From positions 44,284-108,283 of the forward strand of contig NZ_JANUGX010000024.1 in the NCBI RefSeq assembly GCF_024753245.1: DNA of 64,000 nt, written 5' to 3'. Origin of the DNA: Massilia norwichensis. GTDB lineage: Bacteria > Pseudomonadota > Gammaproteobacteria > Burkholderiales > Burkholderiaceae_D. The stretch's first letter is position 1. The number at the start of each line of letters is the position of its first letter. The notes under the pieces are model-generated. The model was not told where the DNA came from, made no database searches, and saw only the letters and a list, made by a program, of their open reading frames with translations. Made by a program: the position numbers and the translations under genes. Positions 28,370-37,228 of this stretch are shown here, piece after piece.

Positions 28370-28909
28370 ATGGACACCCAGGCGACGATCGAACAATGGC
28401 AGCAGCAACTGGACGCGGTACGCGCACGGGCGCGCGAGAACGGCGCGCAGGCCGGCGTGGTGCCGGTCGAGCAGGCGCGCTCGATGCGCGGCCTGGACAT
28501 CATGCAGGCGCTGCTGGAGGGTCGCTTCCCGTATCCGCCGATCGCCGAGACCCTGGATTTTCATTTAGTCGAGGTCGAGCGCGGCGTGGCCACCTTCCAG
28601 GGCATGCCGCAGCAAAAACATCTGAACCCGATGGGCACGGTGCACGGCGGCTGGTACGCCACCCTGCTCGACTCGGCGGTCGGCTGCGCGGTGCAGACCA
28701 TGCTCGAACCCGGCCAGGGCTACACGACGGCCGAACTGAGCGTGAACCTGGTGCGCGGCGCGCGCCTGGACGGCGGACCGCTGCGCGCGATCGGCACGGT
28801 GCTGCACTGCGGCCGCCAGCTGGCCACCGCCGAAGGCAGGATCGTCGATGCGCAGGGCCGCCTGTACGCGCACGCGACCACCACCTGCCTGGTCTTCGAC
28901 ATCAAGTAA
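28370..28909 (+). CDS. PaaI-family hotdog thioesterase
   Basis: A 179-residue acyl-CoA thioesterase of the PaaI/YdiI hotdog family. The core motif is NPMGTVHGGWYATLLDSAVGCAV, containing the HGG turn and the catalytic Asp; TTAELSVNLVRGARL and ATTTCLVFDI complete the fold. An N-terminal helical extension of about 55 residues (QATIEQWQQQLDAVRARARE) precedes the domain. The substrate is unknown. It is on the plus strand after the LysR gene with its own GAGGAGC-like ribosome-binding site. Confidence 0.9.
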   Translation: MDTQATIEQWQQQLDAVRARARENGAQAGVVPVEQARSMRGLDIMQALLEGRFPYPPIAETLDFHLVEVERGVATFQGMPQQKHLNPMGTVHGGWYATLLDSAVGCAVQTMLEPGQGYTTAELSVNLVRGARLDGGPLRAIGTVLHCGRQLATAEGRIVDAQGRLYAHATTTCLVFDIK

Positions 28910-28933
28910 TCAGCTGACTGAATCAGCTGACTG
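28908..28933. repeat. Perfect 13-base tandem duplication over two gene ends
   Basis: AATCAGCTGACTG occurs twice in direct succession, at 28908-28920 and 28921-28933. It begins within the thioesterase stop codon and covers the stop of the convergent LD-carboxypeptidase gene. It looks like a recent local duplication that separated the two ends. Confidence 0.8.
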
Positions 28934-29999
28934 CAGGCTCCAGCAGAGTCAGCGTTTGTGCGGCCGTATCCAGCGTCGCGCGCACGCCGACCGGGATCGT
29001 GAACTGGTTGCGGATGTGGCCGAAGGAGTAGCCGGTGACGGCGGGTATATGCAGCGGCTGCAGGTGCACATCCCAGGTTTCGTCCAGCGTGAGCGAGGAG
29101 CCGTTGCCCTGCGGCCCGCAGTTCTCGCAGATGCCGACCATGACGCCGGCCGCCTTATCGAGGCCGACCGCGAGGTCGAGCTGGGTCATCCAGCGGTCGA
29201 TGCGGTAGGGCTCTTCGTTGACCTCTTCGACGAACAGCAGGCTGTCCCGGAAATCGGCGGCGTAGGGCGTGCCGGCCAGCGCGCTCACCAGCGACAGGTT
29301 GCCGCCCATGAGCGGACCGGTGGCCGTGCCGCCGTGGACGGTGCGCACCGCGTAGTGCGGCTCCAGCACGGCGCGGCGCGCGTTTTCAGGCGCCATCGGG
29401 ATCGTGTAGTTTGCGCGCGGCTCCATCAGCACCGCCAGCATGTGCTCGTTCGAATAGCTTGAGGGCGTGCTCGACGCCACCGGGCCGTGGAAAGTCACCA
29501 CGCCGGCATGGCGGTGGATGGCCAGGTGCAGCGCGGTGATGTCCGAGTAGCCGAGCAGGATTTTCGGGTGCTTGCGGATCAGCGCGAAATCGAGGTGCTT
29601 CAACAGCGAGATGCAGCCCGAGCCGCCGCGGATCGCCCAGATGGCTTTCACGTCCGGATCGCGGAACATGCCGTGCAGGTCGGCGATGCGGGCGGCGACG
29701 GTGCCGCCGTAATTGCCCCAGACTTCGCGCAGGTAGTTGCCCGGCTTGACGCGGAAACCCAGCGCCTCGATGTTTTTCACGGCCTTCTGGATCGCGGCGT
29801 CGCTGGTATAGCCGCCGGGGGCGATGAGGCCGACCAGGTCGCCTTTTTGCAGGCGCGGCGGTTTGATCAGGTGTGTCATGGGACGGGAAGGATGGAGCTG
29901 GCGGTCACGCGTCCGGCCTGCGACCGGCGAAGAGGGCAGCAGCGTTGCCGCCATCAGCGCCGTGAAGCGCCGCCTGCCGATGTTGTTCATGCCTGACAT
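28923..29999 (-). CDS. LD-carboxypeptidase (peptidase S66) with Tat signal
   Basis: A 358-residue S66 peptidase, the family of LdcA, which removes the terminal D-Ala from murein tetrapeptides. The catalytic triad segments are intact: nucleophile Ser in LLGYSDITAL, Glu in LFVEEVNEEPYRIDR, and His in TGYSFGHIRNQ. E. coli LdcA is cytoplasmic, but here the first 30 residues contain IGRRRFTALMAATLLPSSPV, a twin-arginine signal that would export it. A cytoplasmic start at 29879 (MTHLIKPPRLQ) is the alternative but has no good ribosome-binding site. Confidence 0.88.
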   Translation of the reverse strand: MSGMNNIGRRRFTALMAATLLPSSPVAGRTRDRQLHPSRPMTHLIKPPRLQKGDLVGLIAPGGYTSDAAIQKAVKNIEALGFRVKPGNYLREVWGNYGGTVAARIADLHGMFRDPDVKAIWAIRGGSGCISLLKHLDFALIRKHPKILLGYSDITALHLAIHRHAGVVTFHGPVASSTPSSYSNEHMLAVLMEPRANYTIPMAPENARRAVLEPHYAVRTVHGGTATGPLMGGNLSLVSALAGTPYAADFRDSLLFVEEVNEEPYRIDRWMTQLDLAVGLDKAAGVMVGICENCGPQGNGSSLTLDETWDVHLQPLHIPAVTGYSFGHIRNQFTIPVGVRATLDTAAQTLTLLEPAVS

Positions 30000-30010
30000 G
30001 CTGGCCCCGT

Positions 30011-30067
30011 GTGAAATGGAAAACGGCCCGTGCTGCGGAAAGGACCAGCCTTCCCGTGCACGGGCCG
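30011..30067 (-). terminator. Rho-independent terminator of the TonB receptor gene
   Basis: A long hairpin with stem CGGCCCGTGC / GCACGGGCCG and an inner GGAAGG/CCTTTCC pairing, followed on the minus strand by TTTTCCATTT. It starts 16 bases after the receptor stop codon. Confidence 0.85.
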
Positions 30068-30082
30068 CCCACCTTCGATCGA

Positions 30083-32845
30083 TCAGAAGAACTTGTACTT
30101 GACGTCGAAGCTCAGCGAACGGCCACGCGGGTTGCCCACGCGCGGATCCCAGCCTGCACCCACGACTTCGTCCACGTTGTGGGCGGTGAACGGCGGATCG
30201 CGGTCGAACAGGTTCTGGATGCCGACGGTGATCGTCGTGCTCTTCAGGCCGGTATAAGTGCCCGACAGACCCCAGGTGGTGTAGCTGGCCACACGCGGGT
30301 TGAAGCCTGCCGGCGGCGTGCCCTTGCCCGCGTTTGGCACCTGGTCCATGTAGCCGTTGCGGTACAGGTTGCTCAGCATTGCGCTCCAGTCGCCCTTGGC
30401 CACGGTGAAGGTGGCGTTGTGCTTCCAGCGCAGGTACAGGTCGCGGGTATAGAAGTTACCGACGTATTCCTTGTAAGGCTGGCCTTCGAACTCGGCGAAC
30501 TGGTAGCTCTGGGTCCAGGTACCGTCGAGGGAGGCGTTCCATTTGTAACCGCCCGGCAGGTTGCCGCGGCCGCGCAGGCCGACGTCGGCGCCACGGGTCT
30601 TCAGGCCTGCGGCGTTGATCCAGCCGGCGTTGACGTAGTCGATCACGCCGTTCGCGTCACGCACGATGTACTCCGACAGCTGGGCGGCATTGGCCAGGAT
30701 CACCTGCGGAGTACGGTTCAGGATACGGTCCTTGATGTTGACGGCCCAGTAGTCGACCGACACCGAGAAATTGTTGCTTGGCTCGACGATGAAGCCGAGG
30801 CTACCCTGCTTCGAAGTCTCCGGACGCAGGCCTGGATTGCCGCCCGAGAAGTAATTCAGGCGCTCGATCGCGCAGAAACGCGGATCGCCAGGGTGGGTCG
30901 GGCAGCCGACCGGGTCGATGATACCGTTCGGCAGTTCCTGGTCCAGGCGGCCGGAATACAGTTGCACGAAGCTCGGTGCGAGGAAGCCCTTGTTGGCCGA
31001 ACCACGCAGCATCAGCCAGTTGGTCGGACGGTAGCTGAACGCCGCCTTCGGGTTCGTGGTCGCGCCGATCACGCTGTAGTCATCGCGGCGGATCGCCAGC
31101 TGAAGCTCCAGGTTCTTGATGACCGGAATAATCATTTCGGCATACACCGCCTTGATGTTGCGCGAGACACGGGACTGGTTGGCGTTACCCGGCGCCAGCA
31201 GGATGGTGGTGGCGTCCACGTCCTGGGCGAACTGGTAGCTTTCGCGGCGCAGGTCGACACCGACCGCGCCCGACACGGCACCGGCCGGCAGGTCGAAAAT
31301 CTGGCCCGACACCGAGCCGTCGAGCTGGGTCAGGGTCGTCTGGCCGTGCTGCAGGCGGCCGTAGAACTTGGTGGCTTCCAGTGCGTCCATGGCGGCCTGG
31401 CTCTGGCCGGCGGATGGCGGCGAGAACACATTGACCACGCCACTGCCGAGTACGGCGTAGAACGGCTTGGTGAAGGCATAGCCGTCGACCAGGTCGGTCG
31501 TGGAACGGCTCTGGTTGTGCGACAGGCCCAGCTTGTAATCCCACTTCGAGGCGATCGTGCCTTCGGCGGCCAGCAGCAGGCGGGCCGTATCGGTCACGTT
31601 TTTCTGGGTACGGTCACCCAGCGGCCAGCCGCGCCACTTGTACAGGATCGGCTTGGTCTTGTCGAAGGTCGGGATGTAAGCCGACAGGTCCTGGTAGTAC
31701 GGGCCGTTCACCGGATAGGCGTTGCCGGAGGCGAAGCTGGCCGAGATCTGGACCGGGGTCAGGATCGACAGGCTGTTGGTATGCGCAAGCACGGCCTCGG
31801 CATATACACGATGGTCCGGGTTGATCTGGTAAGTCGCACGCGCCACGCCGTTGGTACGCTCGGTCGGCAGCTGCATCACGTAATCGCCACCGTAATCGTA
31901 GGCGCAGGAATAAGTCGAGCGCAGCGGCGAGGTGACGTCTTTCCACAGGTTGGTCTGGTACTGCGACATGCCTTCGACGCTGTCGCACTTGCCTTGCAGG
32001 CTGAGCAGGCCAGCCTGCAGGTAGGTGTTCGGATCGCCCGGCATCTTGAAACCGGTGCCCAGCGCGGAACCGGCGCCGGTCAGCTGGTTGGCAGCCGGGG
32101 TGCCGGTGGTGTCGGGCGACAGGCCGCGGCCTGGCTGGAAGCCGTTCGCGAACGCACGCTGACTGGAATCCAGGCGCTCGTTCTTGTCATGGGTAATGGT
32201 GGCCATGACGTTGAAGTGATCGGTGTCCAGGTTGCCCTTACCGGCAATCAGGGACAGGCGGCGCTGTGCGCCACCGCCATGCTCGGTGAAGTTACCCGTG
32301 ATATTCGCGTCCAGACCTTCGTAATTGGTCTTCAGAATGAAGTTGATCACGCCGCCGACAGCATCGGTGCCGTAGATTGCCGATGCGCCATCCTTGAGCA
32401 CTTCGACACGGGCGATGGCCGACATCGGAATCGTGTTCAGGTCGACCGACTTGCCGGACAGGCCGTAACCGGCAACGCGGCGGCCATTGAGCAGCACCAG
32501 GGTAGCGCTCGGGCCCAGGCCGCGCAGCGAAGCGAACGAAGCGCCGCCACTCACGCGGTCGGCGTCGGCGCCGAACACGTTGTTACCCGAGGTCATGTTA
32601 TCGGCGCCGTTACCATTGGCCGAGATCAGCTGCATCAGCTGTTCGGCGTTGGTGATGCCCTGCTTGTCGAGTTGATCCGTGGTGATGGTCTGCACAGGCA
32701 GCGCACCCTCGACGTTGATACGTTTGATGCTACTACCGGTGATCTCGACGCGTTGCATGGGTTTGTCCGCCTGCACATCCTGTGCAATGGCCGGACCGAC
32801 GACGCCGATCAGGGCAATCATCTGGGCTAACTTCTTTAACTTCAC
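30083..32845 (-). CDS. TonB-dependent outer-membrane receptor
   Basis: A 920-residue TonB-dependent receptor. The first 21 residues are a signal peptide ending VVGPAIAQ; the plug domain follows with VEITGSSIKRINVEG, LVLLNGRRVAGYG and the conserved VEVLKDGASAIYGTDAVGGV near residue 150. The rest is a 22-strand-type barrel ending in ...LSFDVKYKFF with the terminal aromatic needed for outer-membrane assembly. Such receptors of the peptide/carbohydrate type are common in these bacteria; the ligand is unknown. It begins with GTG, preceded by AAGGAGAGA. Upstream lie the solute-binding and esterase genes on the same strand. Confidence 0.93.
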   Translation of the reverse strand: MKLKKLAQMIALIGVVGPAIAQDVQADKPMQRVEITGSSIKRINVEGALPVQTITTDQLDKQGITNAEQLMQLISANGNGADNMTSGNNVFGADADRVSGGASFASLRGLGPSATLVLLNGRRVAGYGLSGKSVDLNTIPMSAIARVEVLKDGASAIYGTDAVGGVINFILKTNYEGLDANITGNFTEHGGGAQRRLSLIAGKGNLDTDHFNVMATITHDKNERLDSSQRAFANGFQPGRGLSPDTTGTPAANQLTGAGSALGTGFKMPGDPNTYLQAGLLSLQGKCDSVEGMSQYQTNLWKDVTSPLRSTYSCAYDYGGDYVMQLPTERTNGVARATYQINPDHRVYAEAVLAHTNSLSILTPVQISASFASGNAYPVNGPYYQDLSAYIPTFDKTKPILYKWRGWPLGDRTQKNVTDTARLLLAAEGTIASKWDYKLGLSHNQSRSTTDLVDGYAFTKPFYAVLGSGVVNVFSPPSAGQSQAAMDALEATKFYGRLQHGQTTLTQLDGSVSGQIFDLPAGAVSGAVGVDLRRESYQFAQDVDATTILLAPGNANQSRVSRNIKAVYAEMIIPVIKNLELQLAIRRDDYSVIGATTNPKAAFSYRPTNWLMLRGSANKGFLAPSFVQLYSGRLDQELPNGIIDPVGCPTHPGDPRFCAIERLNYFSGGNPGLRPETSKQGSLGFIVEPSNNFSVSVDYWAVNIKDRILNRTPQVILANAAQLSEYIVRDANGVIDYVNAGWINAAGLKTRGADVGLRGRGNLPGGYKWNASLDGTWTQSYQFAEFEGQPYKEYVGNFYTRDLYLRWKHNATFTVAKGDWSAMLSNLYRNGYMDQVPNAGKGTPPAGFNPRVASYTTWGLSGTYTGLKSTTITVGIQNLFDRDPPFTAHNVDEVVGAGWDPRVGNPRGRSLSFDVKYKFF

Positions 32846-32886
32846 GCGTCTCTCCTTGGGTAGTGCTGCGGCGATGTCTTGGGGAA

Positions 32887-32904
32887 GTAATGTCTTTGCA
32901 TTAC
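32887..32904. promoter_or_regulatory. Candidate operator upstream of the TonB receptor gene
   Basis: A perfect 6-base inverted repeat GTAATG-TCTTTG-CATTAC about 45 bases upstream of the GTG start, in an AT-rich segment that also has likely promoter sequence. The binding protein is not known. Confidence 0.35.
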
Positions 32905-33016
32905 GTTATTATTTCAATTCGAGGGTACGCGCACGTATTTGCGCGTTCCAATGAAAAATCCGGAGCTGAGTATAACTATAGGGAATGTTTAGCTACGGAA
33001 AAACTCAACAAAACTC

Positions 33017-34798
33017 TCATTTCGCTCGGGTAGCGCGTGCTCTTTCCGCAACATTGAGGTCCAGATAGCGCCATTGGGTGAATTCCACCGGATGACGTTT
33101 GTAGTTTTTCAGCCACGGTTGACGAATATCGGCCGACAGCACGTGGGTCAGCGGCACCCAGGGGTTATAGGCGTGCAGCAGCTGGTTCATCTCGAAATAC
33201 AGCTTCTGGCGCTCGGGCCCATCCTGCAGGACGCGCGCTTTTTCATAGCGTTCGTTGTAGGCCGGCAGGTTGAAGCGCGCATAGTTGGCGCGGCCCGCAT
33301 TCGGGCCGTACAGCAGCTGGTAGAAATTGTCGCCGTCGGGGAAGTCGGCGACCCAGTTACTCTCGAACATCTGCACCTTGCCGAGGCGCGAAGCCTTGAT
33401 GATCTCGGTCTTCTTGTCCGACTTGAACACCACGCGCAGGCCGATCGCGTTCAGGCATTTGCGCCATAGTTCGTCGCGCAGGCGGCCACTGACGGTGGCT
33501 TCGCTGCTCATCGCCAGGGTCAGCGGCGTGCCGTCCGGCTGGCGCCGGAACCCGTCCGGATCGCGCTTGTCGTAGCCATAGCGGTCCAGCAGCGCATTCG
33601 CCAGCGCCGGATCGTAAGGCACCGGGCTGCGGTAGTTCGGGTCATAGCCGAGCACGCCTGCGGGCAGCGGCGAATCGGCCTTCATCGCAAAACCCTTCTT
33701 CAGCAGGGCGATGTCTTCGGCATTGTTATAGCTGAGCGAGATGGCCCGGCGCAGCGCCACCTTGTCCCTGGTGTAGCCGCCGACCACCGGGTCCTGCATG
33801 TTCATCCACATGTAGTAGGTCTGCAGCACCGGAAAGCGGTAGAGCTGCATGCCGCGCGCCGCCAGCTCGGGCTTGAGCTTGCCGTCCTGGATGACCATTT
33901 CCGTCATCGATTCCGGCACCTGCTCCAGGTAATCGTATTCGCTGTTCAGGAAGCCCAGCATGCGGCCCTGGAATTCCTCGGCGATTTTCACGTCGACGCG
34001 GTCCACGCGCGGCAGGCGCTGCCCTTCGAGGGCGGCGGCGATGGCCTTGTCGCCGGCATCGTTGGCCGGGCCCAGGTCCGTATGGAAGACGGCGCTGGAC
34101 TCTGGATTGCGCAAGAGCACCAGGCGGTCGCTGTGCTTCCACTCGCCGATCATGAAGGGACCGGTGCCAACCGGGTGGTTGCCGGCCTGGCCGGGGTAGG
34201 CCTCCATCACCTCGCGCGCGACCACCGAGGCCGCCGGCATCGCCATGTAGAACAGGAAATTATTGTCCGGTTCCTTCAGGCGGATGCGCAGCGTGTAGCG
34301 GTCGAGCGCCTGCAGGCCCGGGATCTCGGTGGCGTAACTGAAATGCTTCTTGAGCGCTTCGTCGCCGGCCAGCTTGCCGTCGAAGATATAGCCGAAGGGC
34401 GAACGCAGGCTGGGGTCGTACAGGCGTTTGAAACTGTAGACATAGTCCTCGGCCGTGACTTCGCGTTTTTTGCCCTTGAAGGCCGGGTCCGGCGTGAAAT
34501 AAATGCCGGGGCGCAGACGGAAGGTGTAAGTGCGGCCGCCATCCTCGACCGTCGGCAGGCCGGTGCTTGTATTCCCCTGCAGCTTCACCGGACGCGCCAG
34601 GTAGTCGTAGCGCAGCAAGGGATCGAACAGGTTTTCCAGCAGCGACAGGCTGGCCAGGTCCGAACCGACCGCCGGATCGAGACCGGCTTCGCTGGTCGAG
34701 AGGAACATGTGCAGCACCTTGGGCTCGGCTGCTTGTATCGGCAAATGCAGGAAGGAGACAGCCAGCGCGGTGGCGGCGAGGAAGCGGAGTTTCGGCAT
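33017..34798 (-). CDS. ABC-transporter solute-binding protein, peptide family (SBP_bac_5)
   Basis: A 593-residue periplasmic binding protein of the DppA/OppA family. The start MPKLRFLAATALAVSFLHLP is a signal peptide cleaved near QAAEP. Family marks are LFDPLLRYDY, YTFRLRPGIYFTPDPAFKG, EDYVYSFKRL, VGTGPFMIGEW, and ALRRAISLSYNNAED. No permease or ATPase gene is nearby, so it either works with a distant transporter or supplies another one. Neighbouring genes on the strand are an esterase (upstream) and a TonB receptor (downstream), suggesting a joint uptake pathway. Confidence 0.93.
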   Translation of the reverse strand: MPKLRFLAATALAVSFLHLPIQAAEPKVLHMFLSTSEAGLDPAVGSDLASLSLLENLFDPLLRYDYLARPVKLQGNTSTGLPTVEDGGRTYTFRLRPGIYFTPDPAFKGKKREVTAEDYVYSFKRLYDPSLRSPFGYIFDGKLAGDEALKKHFSYATEIPGLQALDRYTLRIRLKEPDNNFLFYMAMPAASVVAREVMEAYPGQAGNHPVGTGPFMIGEWKHSDRLVLLRNPESSAVFHTDLGPANDAGDKAIAAALEGQRLPRVDRVDVKIAEEFQGRMLGFLNSEYDYLEQVPESMTEMVIQDGKLKPELAARGMQLYRFPVLQTYYMWMNMQDPVVGGYTRDKVALRRAISLSYNNAEDIALLKKGFAMKADSPLPAGVLGYDPNYRSPVPYDPALANALLDRYGYDKRDPDGFRRQPDGTPLTLAMSSEATVSGRLRDELWRKCLNAIGLRVVFKSDKKTEIIKASRLGKVQMFESNWVADFPDGDNFYQLLYGPNAGRANYARFNLPAYNERYEKARVLQDGPERQKLYFEMNQLLHAYNPWVPLTHVLSADIRQPWLKNYKRHPVEFTQWRYLDLNVAERARATRAK

Positions 34799-34843
34799 GA
34801 TGGTGGGTATCATAGGCCGAGGACTTATGCGCAGGCAACCATC

Positions 34844-35851
34844 CTATTGGCTCAGCGCCTTCGCCAGCGCGGGCAGGAAGCGGTCCATGCGGTAATCGAC
34901 GTCGAGGTGCTCGTCCGGGTATTCCTGGTGGACGTGGGCGATGTCCAGCTGCGCCAGGCGCCGGCTGAACTGGCGCGCGCCGAGGTTCAGGAAATATTGG
35001 TCGCGCACGCCGCAATCGATCCACAGCAAGGCCAGCTTTTGCAGGTTACGCAGGCAGGCCTCGGGCGCCCGCACCGGATCGTGGGCCAGCCAGGCATCCC
35101 AGCGGCGCGCATCGAACTGGCCGGTGCGCAGGTCGCAAGGCAGGCGAATGCCCCGGTAAGCCTGCGGATCCGGGTCGTAGGTCGCGGCCAGCGCCAGGTG
35201 CATGCGGCAGCTCTTCTCGTCCGGCGTCGCCTTGTCCGCCGTGTCGAAACAGGCAAAGAAACGCTCTACCGAATAGTCGAAGCGTTCGAGCGTGCGCACC
35301 GCCGCGTACAGACCCATGCGGTACACCGACTCGAAGTCCATGTCGCCGGAATTGCAGGACACGGCCGACCACACGTCGGGCCGCGCCATGCCATGCCTCA
35401 GGGCGCCGAAACCGCCGGAAGACTTGCCGAACACGCCACGCCGGCCAGGACCGCCGCAGCCGAACCGGCTCTCCACGAAGGGCAACACCTCGTCGACCAG
35501 GTAATCCATGTAGCGGCCGGTACCCGCGCTGTTGATGTACTGGTTGCCGCCGAGGCTGGTCATGCAATCGGGGAAAGCGACCACGACGGGCGGCATCGCG
35601 CCACTGCCGATCAGCCGGTCCAGGCGTTCCGGCACGTTTTCGCCGATGTTGCGGCGGACGACGTGGTCGGGGCCGGCGCTGTTAAAACCCGGCAGGTCGA
35701 CCAGCAGGGGCAGCCGTTCAGGGGCATGGGCCGGCGTGTACACGAAGAGTTCGCGTGCGGCCGGATCGCCGAGGGGATTGTTCCGGAGAAGTTCGCTGTC
35801 GAGGACGAAGCGGTGCGATGTACCGCGGTAAGTGACGCCTGGTCTGTGCAT
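34844..35851 (-). CDS. Esterase of the esterase D / IroE-like fold (PF00756)
   Basis: A 335-residue alpha/beta hydrolase of the putative-esterase family. The nucleophile elbow is FGKSSGGFGALRHG; the acid and His are likely in the C-terminal third (VHQEYPDEHLDVDYRMD). No signal peptide is seen, so it is probably cytoplasmic. Relatives hydrolyse siderophore esters, S-formylglutathione or acyl sugars. It is first of three minus-strand genes with the solute-binding protein (45-base gap) and TonB receptor, which fits breakdown of an imported ester. Confidence 0.85.
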   Translation of the reverse strand: MHRPGVTYRGTSHRFVLDSELLRNNPLGDPAARELFVYTPAHAPERLPLLVDLPGFNSAGPDHVVRRNIGENVPERLDRLIGSGAMPPVVVAFPDCMTSLGGNQYINSAGTGRYMDYLVDEVLPFVESRFGCGGPGRRGVFGKSSGGFGALRHGMARPDVWSAVSCNSGDMDFESVYRMGLYAAVRTLERFDYSVERFFACFDTADKATPDEKSCRMHLALAATYDPDPQAYRGIRLPCDLRTGQFDARRWDAWLAHDPVRAPEACLRNLQKLALLWIDCGVRDQYFLNLGARQFSRRLAQLDIAHVHQEYPDEHLDVDYRMDRFLPALAKALSQ

Positions 35852-35972
35852 GCCGAAAGGCTACCATAACTTTTTCACATAGCCTCGGCGCATTCTTTCA
35901 TCATGGCAGCTTGCACTGCGCCTATACTCTCCGCTGCACAATCGAGCGCAGGCGCGCCCTGACTTTCATCCC

Positions 35973-37211
35973 ATGGCTCTGAATTACATCTGGATCGGCT
36001 TTTTCCTGGTTGGCTTCGTCGCGGCGCTGGCCCAATGGCTCTTTCTCGGGGATACCGAGATCTTCAAACGCATCATCGACGGCACCTTCGATTCCGCCAA
36101 GATGGGCGTGATGGACATCGCCCTGCCGCTGGCCGGCGTGATGACCTTGTGGCTGGGTATCATGAACATCGGCGAAAAGGCCGGCGCGGTCGGCTGGCTG
36201 GCGAAAGTGATTTCGCCCTTCTTTTCGCGCATCTTCCCGGAAGTCCCGAAAGACCACCCGGCCACCGGCCACATGGTGATGAATTTCTCGGCCAACCTGC
36301 TGGGCCTCGATAACGCCGCCACGCCCTTCGGCCTGAAGGCAATGGAAAGCCTGCAAACGCTCAACCCGCAAAAGGACACGGCCAGCAACGCCCAGATCAT
36401 GTTCCTGGTGCTGCACACCTCGGGCCTGACCCTGATTCCGCTGGCGATCATGGCCCAGCGCGCCATCCTCGGCGCGCGCGACCCGTCGGACATCTTCATT
36501 CCCTGCATGATCGCGACCTATGTCGCCACCGTCACCGGCATCATCGCCGTCAGCATCCGCCAGCGCATCAACCTGCTCAACGGCGTGGTGCTGAGCTGGC
36601 TGGGCGGCATGACGGCGGCCATCGTCACCTTCATCTGGTACCTCACCACCTACCTCAGCAAACCGGAAATCGAAACCTTTTCCAAGGTCACCAGCAACCT
36701 GATCCTGTTCGCGATCATCGTGGTGTTCATCGTCGGCGCCATGCGCAAGGGCGTGAACGTGTACGAAGCCTTCATCGAGGGCGCGAAGGGCGGCATCCAG
36801 ACGTCGCTGACCATCATCCCCTACCTGGTGGGCATGCTGGTGGCGATTTCCGTGATCCGCAATTCCGGCGTGCTGGGCTTCGTGGTGCAGGGCCTGGAAT
36901 GGCTGATCCGCCTGGCCGGCATCGACACCGCCTTCACCCCGGCCCTGCCGACCGCGCTGATGAAGCCACTGTCCGGCAGCGGCTCGAAGGCGATGATGAT
37001 CGACGCCATGAAGACCTATGGCGTGGATTCCTTCGTCGGCCGCCTGGCCTGCATCTTCCAGGGCTCGGCCGATACCACCTTCTACATCGTCGCCCTGTAC
37101 TTCGGTTCGGTGGGCGTGAAGAAGACCCGTTACGCCATCTCCTGCGGCCTGATCGCGGACCTGGCCGGTATCATCGCCGCCATCTCCGTGGCTTACGTGT
37201 TCTTCGGATAA
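35973..37211 (+). CDS. SpmA-SpmB fusion protein (nucleoside-recognition / Gate domain membrane protein)
   Basis: A 412-residue membrane protein in which the SpmA and SpmB proteins of endospore formers are joined. Residues 1-200 match SpmA: MTLWLGIMNIGEKAG, PEVPKDHPATGHMVMN, GLDNAATPFGLKAM. Residues about 240-412 match SpmB: EAFIEGAKGGIQTSLTIIPY, LPTALMKPLSGSGSKAMM, VGRLACIFQGSADTTFYI. About ten hydrophobic segments are visible. In Bacillus subtilis dacB-spmA-spmB is one operon needed for spore core dehydration; here, in an apparent non-spore-former, the fusion stands 17 bases before a DacB-type carboxypeptidase. The transported substance is unknown. Confidence 0.93.
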   Translation: MALNYIWIGFFLVGFVAALAQWLFLGDTEIFKRIIDGTFDSAKMGVMDIALPLAGVMTLWLGIMNIGEKAGAVGWLAKVISPFFSRIFPEVPKDHPATGHMVMNFSANLLGLDNAATPFGLKAMESLQTLNPQKDTASNAQIMFLVLHTSGLTLIPLAIMAQRAILGARDPSDIFIPCMIATYVATVTGIIAVSIRQRINLLNGVVLSWLGGMTAAIVTFIWYLTTYLSKPEIETFSKVTSNLILFAIIVVFIVGAMRKGVNVYEAFIEGAKGGIQTSLTIIPYLVGMLVAISVIRNSGVLGFVVQGLEWLIRLAGIDTAFTPALPTALMKPLSGSGSKAMMIDAMKTYGVDSFVGRLACIFQGSADTTFYIVALYFGSVGVKKTRYAISCGLIADLAGIIAAISVAYVFFG

Positions 37212-37228
37212 TTTTTTAAAGGACCAGC

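Noticed and set aside
30011..32830. A 939-codon open frame on the plus strand opposite the TonB receptor
   Set aside because: It is the antisense shadow of a well-supported receptor gene in GC-rich DNA; its protein is rich in His, Arg, Gln and Val with no domain, and it lacks a ribosome-binding site.
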